From the NCBI RefSeq assembly GCF_000259075.1, contig NZ_AJKI01000012.1:1-64000 (forward strand): 64,000 bases of DNA. Direction: 5' to 3'. Position numbers and translations under genes: made by a program. The notes beneath the pieces are model-generated. The model was not told the DNA's origin. It ran no database searches and saw nothing but the letters and a program-made list of their open reading frames with translations. The first letter of the stretch is position 1. Each line of letters begins with the position of its first letter. The stretch is from Marinilabilia salmonicolor JCM 21150 (lineage in GTDB: Bacteria > Bacteroidota > Bacteroidia > Bacteroidales > Marinilabiliaceae). Of this stretch, positions 19,061-28,194 are shown one piece after another.

Positions 19061-20086
19061 ATGACTAAAAAACGAACATCTCTCAAAGATATTGCAGAAG
19101 CACTCAACACTTCCGTATCTACTGTATCCAGAGCTCTGAAAGATCATCCGGATATTAGTCCCGCCCTTAAAAAGCAGATTCAGGAGATGGCTTTTGAACG
19201 GGACTACAAACAGAAAAAATCTTCCGCAAAAAATAATAAAATTTCCGCAAAAACCATAGGACTGATTGTTCCGGACATGGTCACCTATTTCTTTTCATCC
19301 GTCATCAGCGGCATTGAAAACTACGCCAAAGAAAAAGGCTACTTTGTAGTCATCACCAATTCTCACGACCAGGGCGATCAGGAAGAAAAGTGCATCAACC
19401 ACCTTCTGGAAATCGGTGCCTGCGGTGTCATTGCTTCCATTGCACAAGAAACAAAAAATTTCAGTCATTTCAGCCGACTGACAACCCAAAATATCCCATT
19501 GGTCTTTTTTGACCGGGTAGCAGAAACGGACAGAATATCTTCAGTGGGCATCGACAATACAAATATCGCCCGCGAACTGACCTGCCATTTTCACGACAAT
19601 GGGGCAAAGAGAATCGCCTGTCTCGCCGGACCTAAAAATCTCAGCATATCACGCGAAAGAACAGCTGGTTATCTTTCGGCTCTTCTTGATTGTGGACTAC
19701 CCGTAAACAACGCCTACATGGCCAATACCAGACTGGATGCCGACTCAGCTGAAAAAGCCACCAATCAATTATTACAACTACCAGAGCCTCCTGACGCTCT
19801 GCTTTGTATTAATGACACTGTGGCTTTTGGAGCCATGCGGGCCATCCGAAAGGCGGGGCTTTCCATCCCTCAGGACATAGCGCTTTCAGGCTTTACCAAC
19901 GAGATGCATGCCACAGTCGTTGAGCCCCCACTAACTTCGGTTGCTCAACCCACGGAAGAAATGGGACTTGAAGCAGCGAAAATGCTCATCGAACAGATAG
20001 AAAACGGGTTGTATCAGGTTCCACGACAAGTCGTCATGAAAGCTAATATTGTGGTACGCGAATCTTCTGTAAAATCAGCACTTTAG
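19061..20086 (+). CDS. LacI/GalR family transcriptional regulator of uronate use
   Basis: The 341-aa protein has the LacI helix-turn-helix at residues 5-25 (LKDIAEALNTSVSTVSRALK), followed by a periplasmic-binding-protein-like sensor domain beginning TIGLIVPDMVTYFFSSVISG. Such regulators bind a sugar or sugar acid and control nearby genes. It precedes uxaB-uxaA by 162 nt on the same strand, so an effector from the galacturonate or altronate pathway is likely, by context. The palindromic sequence at 20176-20211 in that gap is a possible operator. Confidence 0.85.
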   Translation: MTKKRTSLKDIAEALNTSVSTVSRALKDHPDISPALKKQIQEMAFERDYKQKKSSAKNNKISAKTIGLIVPDMVTYFFSSVISGIENYAKEKGYFVVITNSHDQGDQEEKCINHLLEIGACGVIASIAQETKNFSHFSRLTTQNIPLVFFDRVAETDRISSVGIDNTNIARELTCHFHDNGAKRIACLAGPKNLSISRERTAGYLSALLDCGLPVNNAYMANTRLDADSAEKATNQLLQLPEPPDALLCINDTVAFGAMRAIRKAGLSIPQDIALSGFTNEMHATVVEPPLTSVAQPTEEMGLEAAKMLIEQIENGLYQVPRQVVMKANIVVRESSVKSAL

Positions 20087-20175
20087 GCTAAGGTTAAGAA
20101 TAAAGGTAAGATGGAGATTGATGAATTTGATAGTCTCTGCCCATATAAAGAAGTATTTAACGAATCAAATAATTG

Positions 20176-20211
20176 GTGTCCGGTTAAAAAATTGAGTTTT
20201 TTTCCGGACAC
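20176..20211. promoter_or_regulatory. Inverted repeat GTGTCCGG...CCGGACAC before uxaB
   Basis: An 8-bp perfect palindromic pair is separated by an A/T-rich 20-nt loop. It may be an operator of the upstream LacI-type regulator or a relic of an insertion-sequence end. ACCGGACACC also occurs near 39395, which favours the repeat reading. Confidence 0.35.
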
Positions 20212-20248
20212 TAGTGGAATCAAATAACATTACATCAAATCAGAAAAA

Positions 20249-21715
20249 ATGAAGTTAAACAGAAGTAACATGAACCTGCCGGCAGAAAGACCGGTGAGAA
20301 TCATTCAGTTTGGAGAAGGAAATTTTTTGCGTGCATTTGTGGACTGGATGGTTCAGGAGATGAACGACAAAGCAGGGTTTAACGGAAATGTGGCAGTGGT
20401 ACAGCCCATTGAGTTTGGAATGGTGGACCAATTAAATGAGCAGGACGGTCTTTACACCCTGGTGCTCAAAGGCATAAAAGACAAAAAAGGGGTGAAAGAT
20501 GTTACCCTGATCGATAGTATATCAAAAGGCTACAATCCTTATCAGAACTTCACTGAATACCTGAAACTGGCAGAAAATCCGGACACCCGGTTCATTGTCT
20601 CCAACACTACCGAGGCAGGCATTGCCTTTAACGACAATGATACCATTGATATGCAGCCGCCGGTATCTTTTCCTGCCAAAATAACCCAACTGCTTTATCA
20701 CAGGTTCAAAACTTTCAACGGAGCTGCCGACAAAGGCATGGTACTTCTCCCCTGCGAACTGATCGAACTGAACGGTGACAAACTCAAAAAATATGTACTG
20801 AAATATGCAGAAAAATGGGAGCTTGAAGCCGGTTTCACCAACTGGATTAACGAAGCAAACCTGTTTTGCAATACGCTGGTTGACAGAATTGTGCCCGGAT
20901 TCAACCCCGACAACATTGCTAAACTGAAAGAAACCAAAGGTTATGAAGACAACCTGGTAGTGGAAGGCGAACAATACCACCTTTGGGTAATCAGGGGGCC
21001 CAAAGAATTGGAAGAGGAACTTCCTTTCTCCAAAGCAGGACTCAACGTTCGGGTGGTGGATGACGTGCAACCCTACCGAACACGGAAAGTGCGTCTGCTC
21101 AACGGCCCCCACACCGTAATGACTCCCATTGCCTTTTTGAGTGGAGAAGAGTATGTACGCGAAACCCTGGAACATCCGGTACTGGGGGAATTTGTACGCA
21201 GCGTCATGAAAAATGAGATCCTTCCAACGATAGATCTTGACCGGGAAGAGATGGAACGCTACATGGACAGGATTCTGGATCGCTTCCTGAATCCGTTTGT
21301 GCAACATGCATTAATGAGCATCAGTCTCAACAGTATCTCCAAGTTCCGCGCAAGAGTGTTGCCCACCATCTTCGACTATCAGAGAAAAACGGGTAACCTC
21401 CCCAACGGATTGGTACTGGCATTGGCTGCCCTGATTGCTTTTTACCGGGGTAAGTACGAAGACAAAACAATTCCGCTGAAAGACGACGAGGCAAACATCA
21501 GCTTTTTCAAAAAATTGTGGGAGCAATATGATGCTGGAGAATATACTGCATTGGACCTGATCGGAGATGCCCTGGCAAACGCTGACCTTTGGGGACAGAA
21601 CCTCAACAAAGTGCAGGGACTGACAGAGAAAACAGCTGAACTACTGGAAGGAATCCTCTCCAACGGAATGATCAATGTGGTGTCAGAAATTATAAAGAAA
21701 GAGATTCATGCGTAA
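20249..21715 (+). CDS. uxaB: Tagaturonate reductase (altronate oxidoreductase)
   Basis: The 488-aa protein has the mannitol dehydrogenase/UxaB plan: the N-terminal dinucleotide-binding stretch RIIQFGEGNFLRAFVDWMVQ and the central RKVRLLNGPHTVMTPIAFL, where the lysine and asparagine region of the active site lies. It reduces tagaturonate to altronate with NADH in galacturonate catabolism. It overlaps uxaA by 8 nt, so the two are translationally coupled. The length is typical. Confidence 0.93.
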   Translation: MKLNRSNMNLPAERPVRIIQFGEGNFLRAFVDWMVQEMNDKAGFNGNVAVVQPIEFGMVDQLNEQDGLYTLVLKGIKDKKGVKDVTLIDSISKGYNPYQNFTEYLKLAENPDTRFIVSNTTEAGIAFNDNDTIDMQPPVSFPAKITQLLYHRFKTFNGAADKGMVLLPCELIELNGDKLKKYVLKYAEKWELEAGFTNWINEANLFCNTLVDRIVPGFNPDNIAKLKETKGYEDNLVVEGEQYHLWVIRGPKELEEELPFSKAGLNVRVVDDVQPYRTRKVRLLNGPHTVMTPIAFLSGEEYVRETLEHPVLGEFVRSVMKNEILPTIDLDREEMERYMDRILDRFLNPFVQHALMSISLNSISKFRARVLPTIFDYQRKTGNLPNGLVLALAALIAFYRGKYEDKTIPLKDDEANISFFKKLWEQYDAGEYTALDLIGDALANADLWGQNLNKVQGLTEKTAELLEGILSNGMINVVSEIIKKEIHA

Positions 21716-23195
21716 ACTACTTAAAATAGACGCCCGCGACAACGTTGCCGTAGCACTGGATAACTTGTCAGCGGGTTTTGCCACTGATCAGGAAGATTTG
21801 TCTGTTACAATCCTTACAGATGTGTCCCGGGCGCACAAAGTAGCACTCAGTGATATTGCGAAAGGGGAAAACATCATCAAATACGGACAACCCATCGGTC
21901 ATGCTACCTCTCCCATCGCCAAAGGAGGGAAAGTGGATGAGACCAATATCAAAACAAATCTGGAGGGCGTACTGGAATACAATTATTCACCTGAGTTCAC
22001 CCCCAACCAATACCGAAACCGTAATCTTACTTTTAAAGGTTTCCGGCGCAAAAACGGAGATGTGGGCATCCGCAATGAACTATGGATTGTTCCCACCGTG
22101 GGCTGTGTCAACGGGATTGGAGAACAAATGCTCAATGCCCTGAAACGGGAAACGGATACATCAGGTATTGACGGGATTGAGATTTTCAAACACAATTACG
22201 GGTGCTCTCAGCTGGGGGATGATCATGAAAACACCCGGAAAATTCTCCGCGACATTGCCCTTCACCCCAATGCAGGCGGGGTATTAATTCTCGGGCTCGG
22301 ATGTGAAAACAATCAACCCGGTGCTTTCAGAGAATTTTTGGGTGACTTTGATGAGGAACGCATAAAGTTTATGGTCACTCAGGATGTGCAAAATGAACAT
22401 GAGGAGGGACTCAAAGTCCTGAAAGAGCTGTATGAGAAAATGTCTGAAGACCTGCGGGAGGACATACCTCTTTCAGAATTAAGGGTAGGTTTGAAATGCG
22501 GTGGTTCTGACGGGTTCTCAGGCATCAGTGCCAACCCGTTGCTGGGAGCATTCTCTGACTTCCTGGTGGCTCAGGGTGGAACTACTGTCCTCACGGAAGT
22601 TCCGGAAATGTTTGGTGCTGAAACCCTGCTGATGAACCGGGCAGATAACCGGGAAGTTTTTGAAAAAACAGTGCACCTGATCAATGATTTCAAAAACTAC
22701 TTCATAGAGAACAAGCAGCCCATCTACGAGAACCCTTCCCCCGGAAATAAAGCGGGTGGAATCTCCACATTGGAAGAGAAATCTCTGGGCTGTACCCAAA
22801 AATGCGGAACTGATAAAGTAAAAGACGTTCTGAAATACGGTCAGCGCCTCAGCACCAAAGGACTCAATCTGTTGAGTTCTCCGGGTAATGACCTGGTGGC
22901 CTCCACGGCTCTTGGCTCCGCAGGATGTCACCTGGTTCTGTTTACCACTGGCAGAGGAACGCCCTTTGGCAGCTTTGTTCCTACCATGAAAATCTCCACC
23001 AATACGCCGCTTTCGGAGAAAAAGCCTCACTGGATAGACTTCAATGCGGGTCCCATAGCCGAGGGAGAGCCAATTGAGGAAGTGTTGGAAAACTTTATTC
23101 CTTACCTGATAGAAATAGTTAGCGGCAAACAAATCAATAATGAGAAATACGGCTTTCGTGAAATCGCGATCTTTAAGACGGGGGTAACGCTATAG
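21708..23195 (+). CDS. uxaA: Altronate dehydratase
   Basis: The 495-aa protein is full length. It has the small N-terminal SAF domain (about residues 1-90), with HKVALSDIAKGENIIKYGQ, and the large UxaA catalytic domain with the cysteine-containing NYGCSQLGDD and GLGCENNQPG stretches. It removes water from altronate to give 2-keto-3-deoxygluconate. The isomerase UxaC and the KDG kinase and aldolase are not in the window. The operon is presumably controlled by the LacI-type regulator upstream. Confidence 0.93.
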   Translation: MRKLLKIDARDNVAVALDNLSAGFATDQEDLSVTILTDVSRAHKVALSDIAKGENIIKYGQPIGHATSPIAKGGKVDETNIKTNLEGVLEYNYSPEFTPNQYRNRNLTFKGFRRKNGDVGIRNELWIVPTVGCVNGIGEQMLNALKRETDTSGIDGIEIFKHNYGCSQLGDDHENTRKILRDIALHPNAGGVLILGLGCENNQPGAFREFLGDFDEERIKFMVTQDVQNEHEEGLKVLKELYEKMSEDLREDIPLSELRVGLKCGGSDGFSGISANPLLGAFSDFLVAQGGTTVLTEVPEMFGAETLLMNRADNREVFEKTVHLINDFKNYFIENKQPIYENPSPGNKAGGISTLEEKSLGCTQKCGTDKVKDVLKYGQRLSTKGLNLLSSPGNDLVASTALGSAGCHLVLFTTGRGTPFGSFVPTMKISTNTPLSEKKPHWIDFNAGPIAEGEPIEEVLENFIPYLIEIVSGKQINNEKYGFREIAIFKTGVTL

Positions 23196-23362
23196 ACAGG
23201 GTTGAGAAGCGAGGGTAAGGAGTGATGAGAGGGCTGTTAGCTCCTGGCTCTTAGCTCTTGGCTGTTAGAACAGAAAGCAGAGGTTTATAAAATTAGCAAC
23301 CTGATTTTGAGGGTGAACCCGTCTCAGCGAGGGACAGCTTAGTGGAAATGGCATTAAAAAGA

Positions 23363-23557
23363 GAGATAAGATTAGCCCCTGTCTTTAGGCGGGGGTACCG
23401 ATACGGCATAATATCCATACCAGCCGGCTTGAAGCCGGCTTCTAAAAAACACCAATACCTCATGTGTTTCAGGAAAAGCCGGCTGAAGCCGGCTCATCAC
23501 GGATTATATCTACTTATCAATTCCCCCGGCTAAACCCGGGGGCTACACTCATTATAA
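23363..23557 (-). repeat. Composite palindromic element, copy 1 (reverse)
   Basis: This is the reverse-orientation copy of the 183-199 bp element described at 41737-41919. In order on the plus strand it holds ATTAGCCCC...GGCGGGGG, CCGGCTTGAAGCCGG, AGCCGGCTGAAGCCGGCT and CCCCCGGCTAAACCCGGGGG. It fills most of the gap after uxaA. The rest of the gap (23200-23290) holds TTAGCTCTTGGCTGTTAG-type words. Confidence 0.7.
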
Positions 23558-23695
23558 AAAGGAGCTTTCAGTTCTTCCTAATAATAATTGACTCCTCGTT
23601 TCATAATCTTTTGTTTTGTTTTCTGTAAACCTTTCTAAGGAAAAGTCAGCTTCTTCAATCCTAATATTTTAAAATTATCTGACAAAAATCCAATT

Positions 23696-23739
23696 TAAAA
23701 AAAGAAGCCCGCTGTTCGGATAAAGCGAACAGCGGGCCT
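23696..23739 (-). terminator. Intrinsic terminator of the DUF1080 gene
   Basis: GCCCGCTGTTCG and CGAACAGCGGGC form a 12-bp perfect stem with a 7-nt loop. On the minus strand a T-rich tail follows. It lies just after the stop of the gene at 23767-24579. Confidence 0.85.
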
Positions 23740-23766
23740 CTGGTTATTCTATTACACAGCGACAGA

Positions 23767-24579
23767 TTACTCCATTACTTTCAACTTGACATTCCTGAAC
23801 CACACATCGTCACCATGATCCTGCAGTCCGACATAGCCCATGCGCTCTTCTCCGCCGGCATTGATCATCTCAGTCCAGCCTTTGAACTTGCTGTTTTCAA
23901 TCATCTCTTCCCATTCGGGGGTCCACAGGTGATACTCCAGCACAACTTCCCCATTCTGCATGTGAATAACGGTTCCCTTGTAAACAATGATGGTTCCTGT
24001 GTTCCATTCGCCAAAACCTTTGCTGTTTTGCGGTTTTGCAGGAATCAGGTCATACAGGGACGCAGACTTACGGTTGCCGTCCACACCCAAACGCGCATCC
24101 AGATGGTTCTCATTGTCCAGAATCTGATATTCGGGTGACGAACGATATATGGGAAGCTCTTCGAATTCGCGGGCCATATAAAAAACGCCACTGTTTCCGC
24201 CTTTAGAGACTTTCCAATCAAATTTCAGTTCAAAGTTTTTGAATTTCTGATCGTAAATAATGTCTCCTCCATCTTCAGCTCCGGCTTCTCCTTCACCCGA
24301 ACCATTAATTTTAATAGCATTGTCATCGATGGTCCATGCCCCGGGAACCGATTCCTTGTTGTAACCGCGCCAGCCATCAAAATTCTCTCCGTTAAAAAGC
24401 AGCATCCATCCTTCTGCCTTCTCTTCTTCGGTCAATCCGTTCAAAGGTGCTTTTTCTTCCACTTTCGCCGATTTGGTTTCTTCACTTTGTTCTTCCGATT
24501 TCTTTTGTCCACCCATTCCGCAGGAACTAACAATAAAGGCACCTACGAGGATGGCCATACCAATTTTCTTTGTCTTCAT
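23767..24579 (-). CDS. DUF1080 (3-keto-disaccharide hydrolase-like) lipoprotein
   Basis: The 270-aa protein has a lipoprotein signal peptide (lipobox VSSC near residue 20) and a low-complexity acidic linker. The DUF1080 fold (about 58-268) follows, with WMLLFNGENFDGWRGYN, NFELKFDWKVSKGGNSGVFY and the closing GLQDHGDDVWFRNVKLK. Members are concanavalin-like proteins linked to glycoside breakdown, and some hydrolyse 3-keto-disaccharides. It lies 85 nt after a Gfo/Idh/MocA oxidoreductase, a partner that could generate or use keto-sugars. The exact substrate is unknown. Confidence 0.88.
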   Translation of the reverse strand: MKTKKIGMAILVGAFIVSSCGMGGQKKSEEQSEETKSAKVEEKAPLNGLTEEEKAEGWMLLFNGENFDGWRGYNKESVPGAWTIDDNAIKINGSGEGEAGAEDGGDIIYDQKFKNFELKFDWKVSKGGNSGVFYMAREFEELPIYRSSPEYQILDNENHLDARLGVDGNRKSASLYDLIPAKPQNSKGFGEWNTGTIIVYKGTVIHMQNGEVVLEYHLWTPEWEEMIENSKFKGWTEMINAGGEERMGYVGLQDHGDDVWFRNVKLKVME

Positions 24580-24664
24580 ATATTAATTTTTTAAGTTTTA
24601 AATTGTCCCGGAATATCTCCGGATTTTATCATTCGTACTCCAATCAGGAGCCCGCTACCTGCAA

Positions 24665-26149
24665 TTAAGGCATTGGAGGCAGGCTCCAACCATTCCGGTA
24701 GTTATGCTTAATCAATTCCTGAGCAAACGCTTTGGCATTCACCGGATCCGTCCATGTCTGATTAAAAGTAGGATGCCCGTCATGGATTTCAAAACCATCT
24801 TCAATAACGGTGCGGAGGGTCTCATCATCATTGATATTGGTGAATTCCATCTTTTCACCATTCCACTCCAGTTCCTTATTCAGCGCCTGCAATCTTACAG
24901 CCAGTACACCCATTACAACCATTTCGTTGAACGGTCCCGCTTCACTAAAGGGGGAATTGGTCTCCTGACGATTGGCCGCATTTTCTTTACAGGCACGCAC
25001 CCAATCCATTTCGTGACTGGTACTCACCCGTCGCTCGGTTTTGGGAACGTTAGGCACCCTGCCGGAGAGCAACCATGGATCTTTTCCATAACATCCGGTT
25101 ACCAGCATGTCTTTTGTTCCATGGAAGAGCAAACCACCACCGGCATCGTTCATATTTTTCCCGGCAGGCCATCCATCGGGTTTCATGGGTTGCAAACCAC
25201 CATCATACCAGTGCACATCCACTTCCGGAAGATCAAGCTTACCTTTTTTCCCTCTTTCGGGGAAGGTCATGCGAACCCGCTGCGCTGTAGGTGCGGACTC
25301 TGTCAGCAACAATGTAGAACTTCCCTGCGCTTTGGTAGGATATCCCAAATCGAGTCCCTTAAAAACTGGGTGAAGAATATGACAGGCCATATCGCCTAAG
25401 GCCCCGGTACCAAAGTCCCACCATCCACGGAAATTCCATGGAGTATAGATTTCATTGTACGGGCGCATTTCAGCGGGACCAATAAAGAGATCCCAGTTCA
25501 GCGTATCGGGTACCCACTGTCCCTGTTTGGGGACATTTAATCCCTGTGGCCAGATAGGACGATCGGTAAAGGCCTCCACTTTAGAAACTTCACCAATCTC
25601 GTTGTTCATGAGCCATTCGGTAGCAAGGGCAACACCCTCACCTGAGGCACCCTGGTTACCCATCTGTGTGGCCACCTTATATTTTTCGGCCAGTTTGGTC
25701 AGCAACCGTGATTCGTAAACCGTATGTGTCAATGGTTTCTCCACATAAACATGTTTGCCCATAGTGATGGCAGTTGCAGCAATAATAGCATGAGTGTGGT
25801 CGGCAGTAGCCACTACCACGGCATCAATAGAGTCACCCAACTCATCAAACATTTTACGCCAATCCCAGTATTTTTTTGCTTTTGGGAAATGATCAAAGGC
25901 TTTTTGGGAATATTTCCAGTCCACATCACAGAGCGCGACAATATTCTCGCTTTCCATAGCTTTTAGAACTGCAAAGCCCCGGCCGCCAATACCGACTCCG
26001 GCAATATTCAATTTGTCACTGGGAGCTTTTCGTCCCAGGGCGCCTCCCATGGCCACATTGGGAATAACGGTCATCCCTGCTGCAATAGCAGCCGAATTAC
26101 GCAAAAACCGGCGTCTGCTCAATCCGCCTGAATTGTTACTGTTTTCCAT
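24665..26149 (-). CDS. Gfo/Idh/MocA family oxidoreductase with Tat-type signal
   Basis: The 494-aa protein starts with a twin-arginine stretch (LSRRRFLRNSAAIAAGMT). A Rossmann domain follows (LNIAGVGIGGRGFAVLKAM), then VEKPLTH with the catalytic-type lysine of the family, and a C-terminal alpha/beta domain. Such proteins oxidise or reduce sugar derivatives with NAD(P). The Tat signal suggests export with bound cofactor. It is the first gene of a two-gene unit with the DUF1080 lipoprotein, so the two may act together on a periplasmic sugar. The gene at 36941-38446 is a distant relative. Confidence 0.88.
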   Translation of the reverse strand: MENSNNSGGLSRRRFLRNSAAIAAGMTVIPNVAMGGALGRKAPSDKLNIAGVGIGGRGFAVLKAMESENIVALCDVDWKYSQKAFDHFPKAKKYWDWRKMFDELGDSIDAVVVATADHTHAIIAATAITMGKHVYVEKPLTHTVYESRLLTKLAEKYKVATQMGNQGASGEGVALATEWLMNNEIGEVSKVEAFTDRPIWPQGLNVPKQGQWVPDTLNWDLFIGPAEMRPYNEIYTPWNFRGWWDFGTGALGDMACHILHPVFKGLDLGYPTKAQGSSTLLLTESAPTAQRVRMTFPERGKKGKLDLPEVDVHWYDGGLQPMKPDGWPAGKNMNDAGGGLLFHGTKDMLVTGCYGKDPWLLSGRVPNVPKTERRVSTSHEMDWVRACKENAANRQETNSPFSEAGPFNEMVVMGVLAVRLQALNKELEWNGEKMEFTNINDDETLRTVIEDGFEIHDGHPTFNQTWTDPVNAKAFAQELIKHNYRNGWSLPPMP

Positions 26150-26895
26150 TTTTTAGTTTATTAATTGTGTGATTAAGAGTATTTCAAACAATGAATAACG
26201 GATCTGAACCCGCCATTGCTTAACGAAATTCTTCTGAAAATTAAAAAAATTAACGTAAGAATACAAAATATTTGTTTTGAAACCCTGATTAGGACAAACC
26301 TAAACCAGGTAAATGTTCGTTTTTGTATTTCATAAAAATGTATGTACACAATAGTCCGTTAAACTTTTTCAAAATTCTGGAAATTAAATCTTTAAGTTTA
26401 AACGAATGCTTTTGATAAAATCCAGAATGTCAATGTTATACGATTTTTCTAACCTCTAACTTCTAAAAATCTAACGATCTATTGTGTAAAACGATTTGTT
26501 TTTAAATCATTAGTGTCAAGTCAAGTGAAGAATGTCGGGTAAGCCGCTGCTATTTTTCACCTTGTGCAAATCAATAAAAAAGTAAGCATAGCCATAGCTA
26601 CGTAAGTCTTTTTTTTGAGAAGCACAAGATAGAAAGAGCAAGGTTTGACCCGTCAGACTATGATTGACTTGAGTTAACAAATGGAGATTGCTTCACTACG
26701 TATGCCATGACTGGCCTTTGCAGGTTGTTGAGGGTTGAATTTTCAGGGCCGAAGATCTTTAAGCAATAGCCTGGGACGTTGCCCCCTGCGGGGACGAACC
26801 TATTCCGCCATAATCCCATTATGCCTTTTGAAAAACCTGCCCGCCATGAATTGACCATCCTATGATTTGTCAATGTTTATCCCTCACAAAAAATG
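26150..26895. other. Intergenic region with repeat remnants, no gene
   Basis: This gap of about 750 nt between divergent genes holds a TAACCTCTAACTTCTAA word run near 26448 and, at 26660-26850, a reverse copy of the dispersed family with AGCAATAGCCTGGGACG and GGAGATTGCTTCACTACG. A 71-residue minus-strand frame over it is repeat-derived. I see nothing else in it. Confidence 0.5.
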
Positions 26896-26903
26896 TAAAT
26901 TTG
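26896..26903 (+). promoter_or_regulatory. Promoter -7 box (TAAATTTG) fixing the start of the decarboxylase
   Basis: TAAATTTG is an exact TAnnTTTG match only 15 nt before the ATG at 26918. Transcription would start near 26910, leaving a leader of about 8 nt. This rules against the upstream in-frame start at 26867. Confidence 0.55.
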
Positions 26904-26917
26904 CAAAAAACACCGTT

Positions 26918-28150
26918 ATGCAATACTGGAAAAAACTCACCAACAGCGAAATAAAAGAGAAGGTAAACAAGGCTCTGGCACAAAACGTGGATTATCACGA
27001 GCGTAGTATCCTGGGAATCCCCGCATCTCATCTGGATGAGAATGTCTTCAACATGGATCCTGCCTATTTGAACAATGCCCCCTTTCTGAAAACGATGGTG
27101 GACAACCCCAACCACATAGGATGCCACACCATGGGCGAATCGGAGCCTTTTTTTGCAGGAACCCAAAAGCTGGAGAAAGAGCTCATTGGCATCGTAGCTG
27201 AGGATATTTTACTATGTGGCCCTGAGCAATATGACGGATATGTGGCCTCCGGAGGAACGGAAGCCAATATTCAGGCCATCTGGATTTACCGAAATCTTTT
27301 CAAAAAAGAGTTCAATGCCCGTTATGACGAAATCTGCCTGCTATGCTCGGAAGACTCTCACTACTCTATGCCCAAAGCGGGAAATATCCTCAATCTGGAT
27401 TTGGAATATGTCACAGTGACCGATGACTCCAGAGAGATCACCCCTGACAGTGTATTGGAGGCCATTAATAGTGCTAAAGCAAAAGGGAAGAAATATTTTA
27501 TCGTGGTCGCCAATATGATGACAACCATGTTTGGATCCGTCGATTGTGTAGAAACCTACACCCATGCACTGTCCGACGCCGGAGTTGAATTTCGGATTCA
27601 TGTAGATGGCGCTTACGGCGGATTTGTTTATCCTTTCAGCACCGACAATGAGGAGATGACTTTCCGCAATCCGCATATCAGCTCTGTAACGCTGGATGCC
27701 CACAAAATGGTACAGGCACCATTTGGCACAGGGATTTTTATTGCCCGCAAAGGTCTTATTGACAATGTATTTACCAATGAAGCCCAATATGTCAGCGGAC
27801 TGGATGCCACCCTCATCGGCAGTCGCTCCGGGGCCAATGCCATTGCCGTTTGGATGATTCTGCAAACGTACGGGCCTCACGACTGGTTTGAGAAAATCCA
27901 TATATTGAACTACCGAACCAACTGGCTGTGCAACCAGTTGAAAGAATTAAAGGTCGATTTCTACAGACACCCCAGTTCCAATATTGTAGCTATCCGCGCC
28001 AGGCATATCCCCAAAGAACTGGTGCACAAATACGGACTGGTACCTGATTCTCACAACCACAATCCCCAGTGGTACAAAATTGTGCTGATGGAACATGTGC
28101 ACGTAGATCATCTGATGCCCTTTGTGGAGGAACTTAAATTAATCGTATAA
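26918..28150 (+). CDS. PLP-dependent decarboxylase/aminotransferase-like enzyme (group II decarboxylase family)
   Basis: The 410-aa protein belongs to fold-type I. It has SGGTEANIQAIWIYRN, which binds the cofactor phosphate, HVDGAYGGFVYPF with the aspartate that pairs with the pyridine nitrogen, and TLDAHKMVQAPFGTG with the Schiff-base lysine. This pattern is that of amino-acid decarboxylases of the glutamate, tyrosine and aspartate type. The substrate cannot be read from sequence. The start MQYWKKLTNSEIKEKV is set by the promoter box. A shared terminator separates it from the convergent GH127 gene. Confidence 0.85.
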   Translation: MQYWKKLTNSEIKEKVNKALAQNVDYHERSILGIPASHLDENVFNMDPAYLNNAPFLKTMVDNPNHIGCHTMGESEPFFAGTQKLEKELIGIVAEDILLCGPEQYDGYVASGGTEANIQAIWIYRNLFKKEFNARYDEICLLCSEDSHYSMPKAGNILNLDLEYVTVTDDSREITPDSVLEAINSAKAKGKKYFIVVANMMTTMFGSVDCVETYTHALSDAGVEFRIHVDGAYGGFVYPFSTDNEEMTFRNPHISSVTLDAHKMVQAPFGTGIFIARKGLIDNVFTNEAQYVSGLDATLIGSRSGANAIAVWMILQTYGPHDWFEKIHILNYRTNWLCNQLKELKVDFYRHPSSNIVAIRARHIPKELVHKYGLVPDSHNHNPQWYKIVLMEHVHVDHLMPFVEELKLIV

Positions 28151-28189
28151 AAACAAAAAAGACGGGATATCCCGTCTTTTTTGTTTTTA
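28151..28189. terminator. Bidirectional intrinsic terminator
   Basis: AAAAAAGACGGGATAT and its complement form a perfect hairpin with A- and T-runs on the two sides. It sits between two convergent stop codons 44 nt apart and serves both. Confidence 0.9.
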
Positions 28190-28194
28190 TACAA

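Noticed and set aside
18965-19147. N-terminal extension of the flippase frame
   Set aside because: It overlaps the regulator's start and promoter box, has no membrane character and no homologous residues that I recognise; GTG 18964 is preferred.
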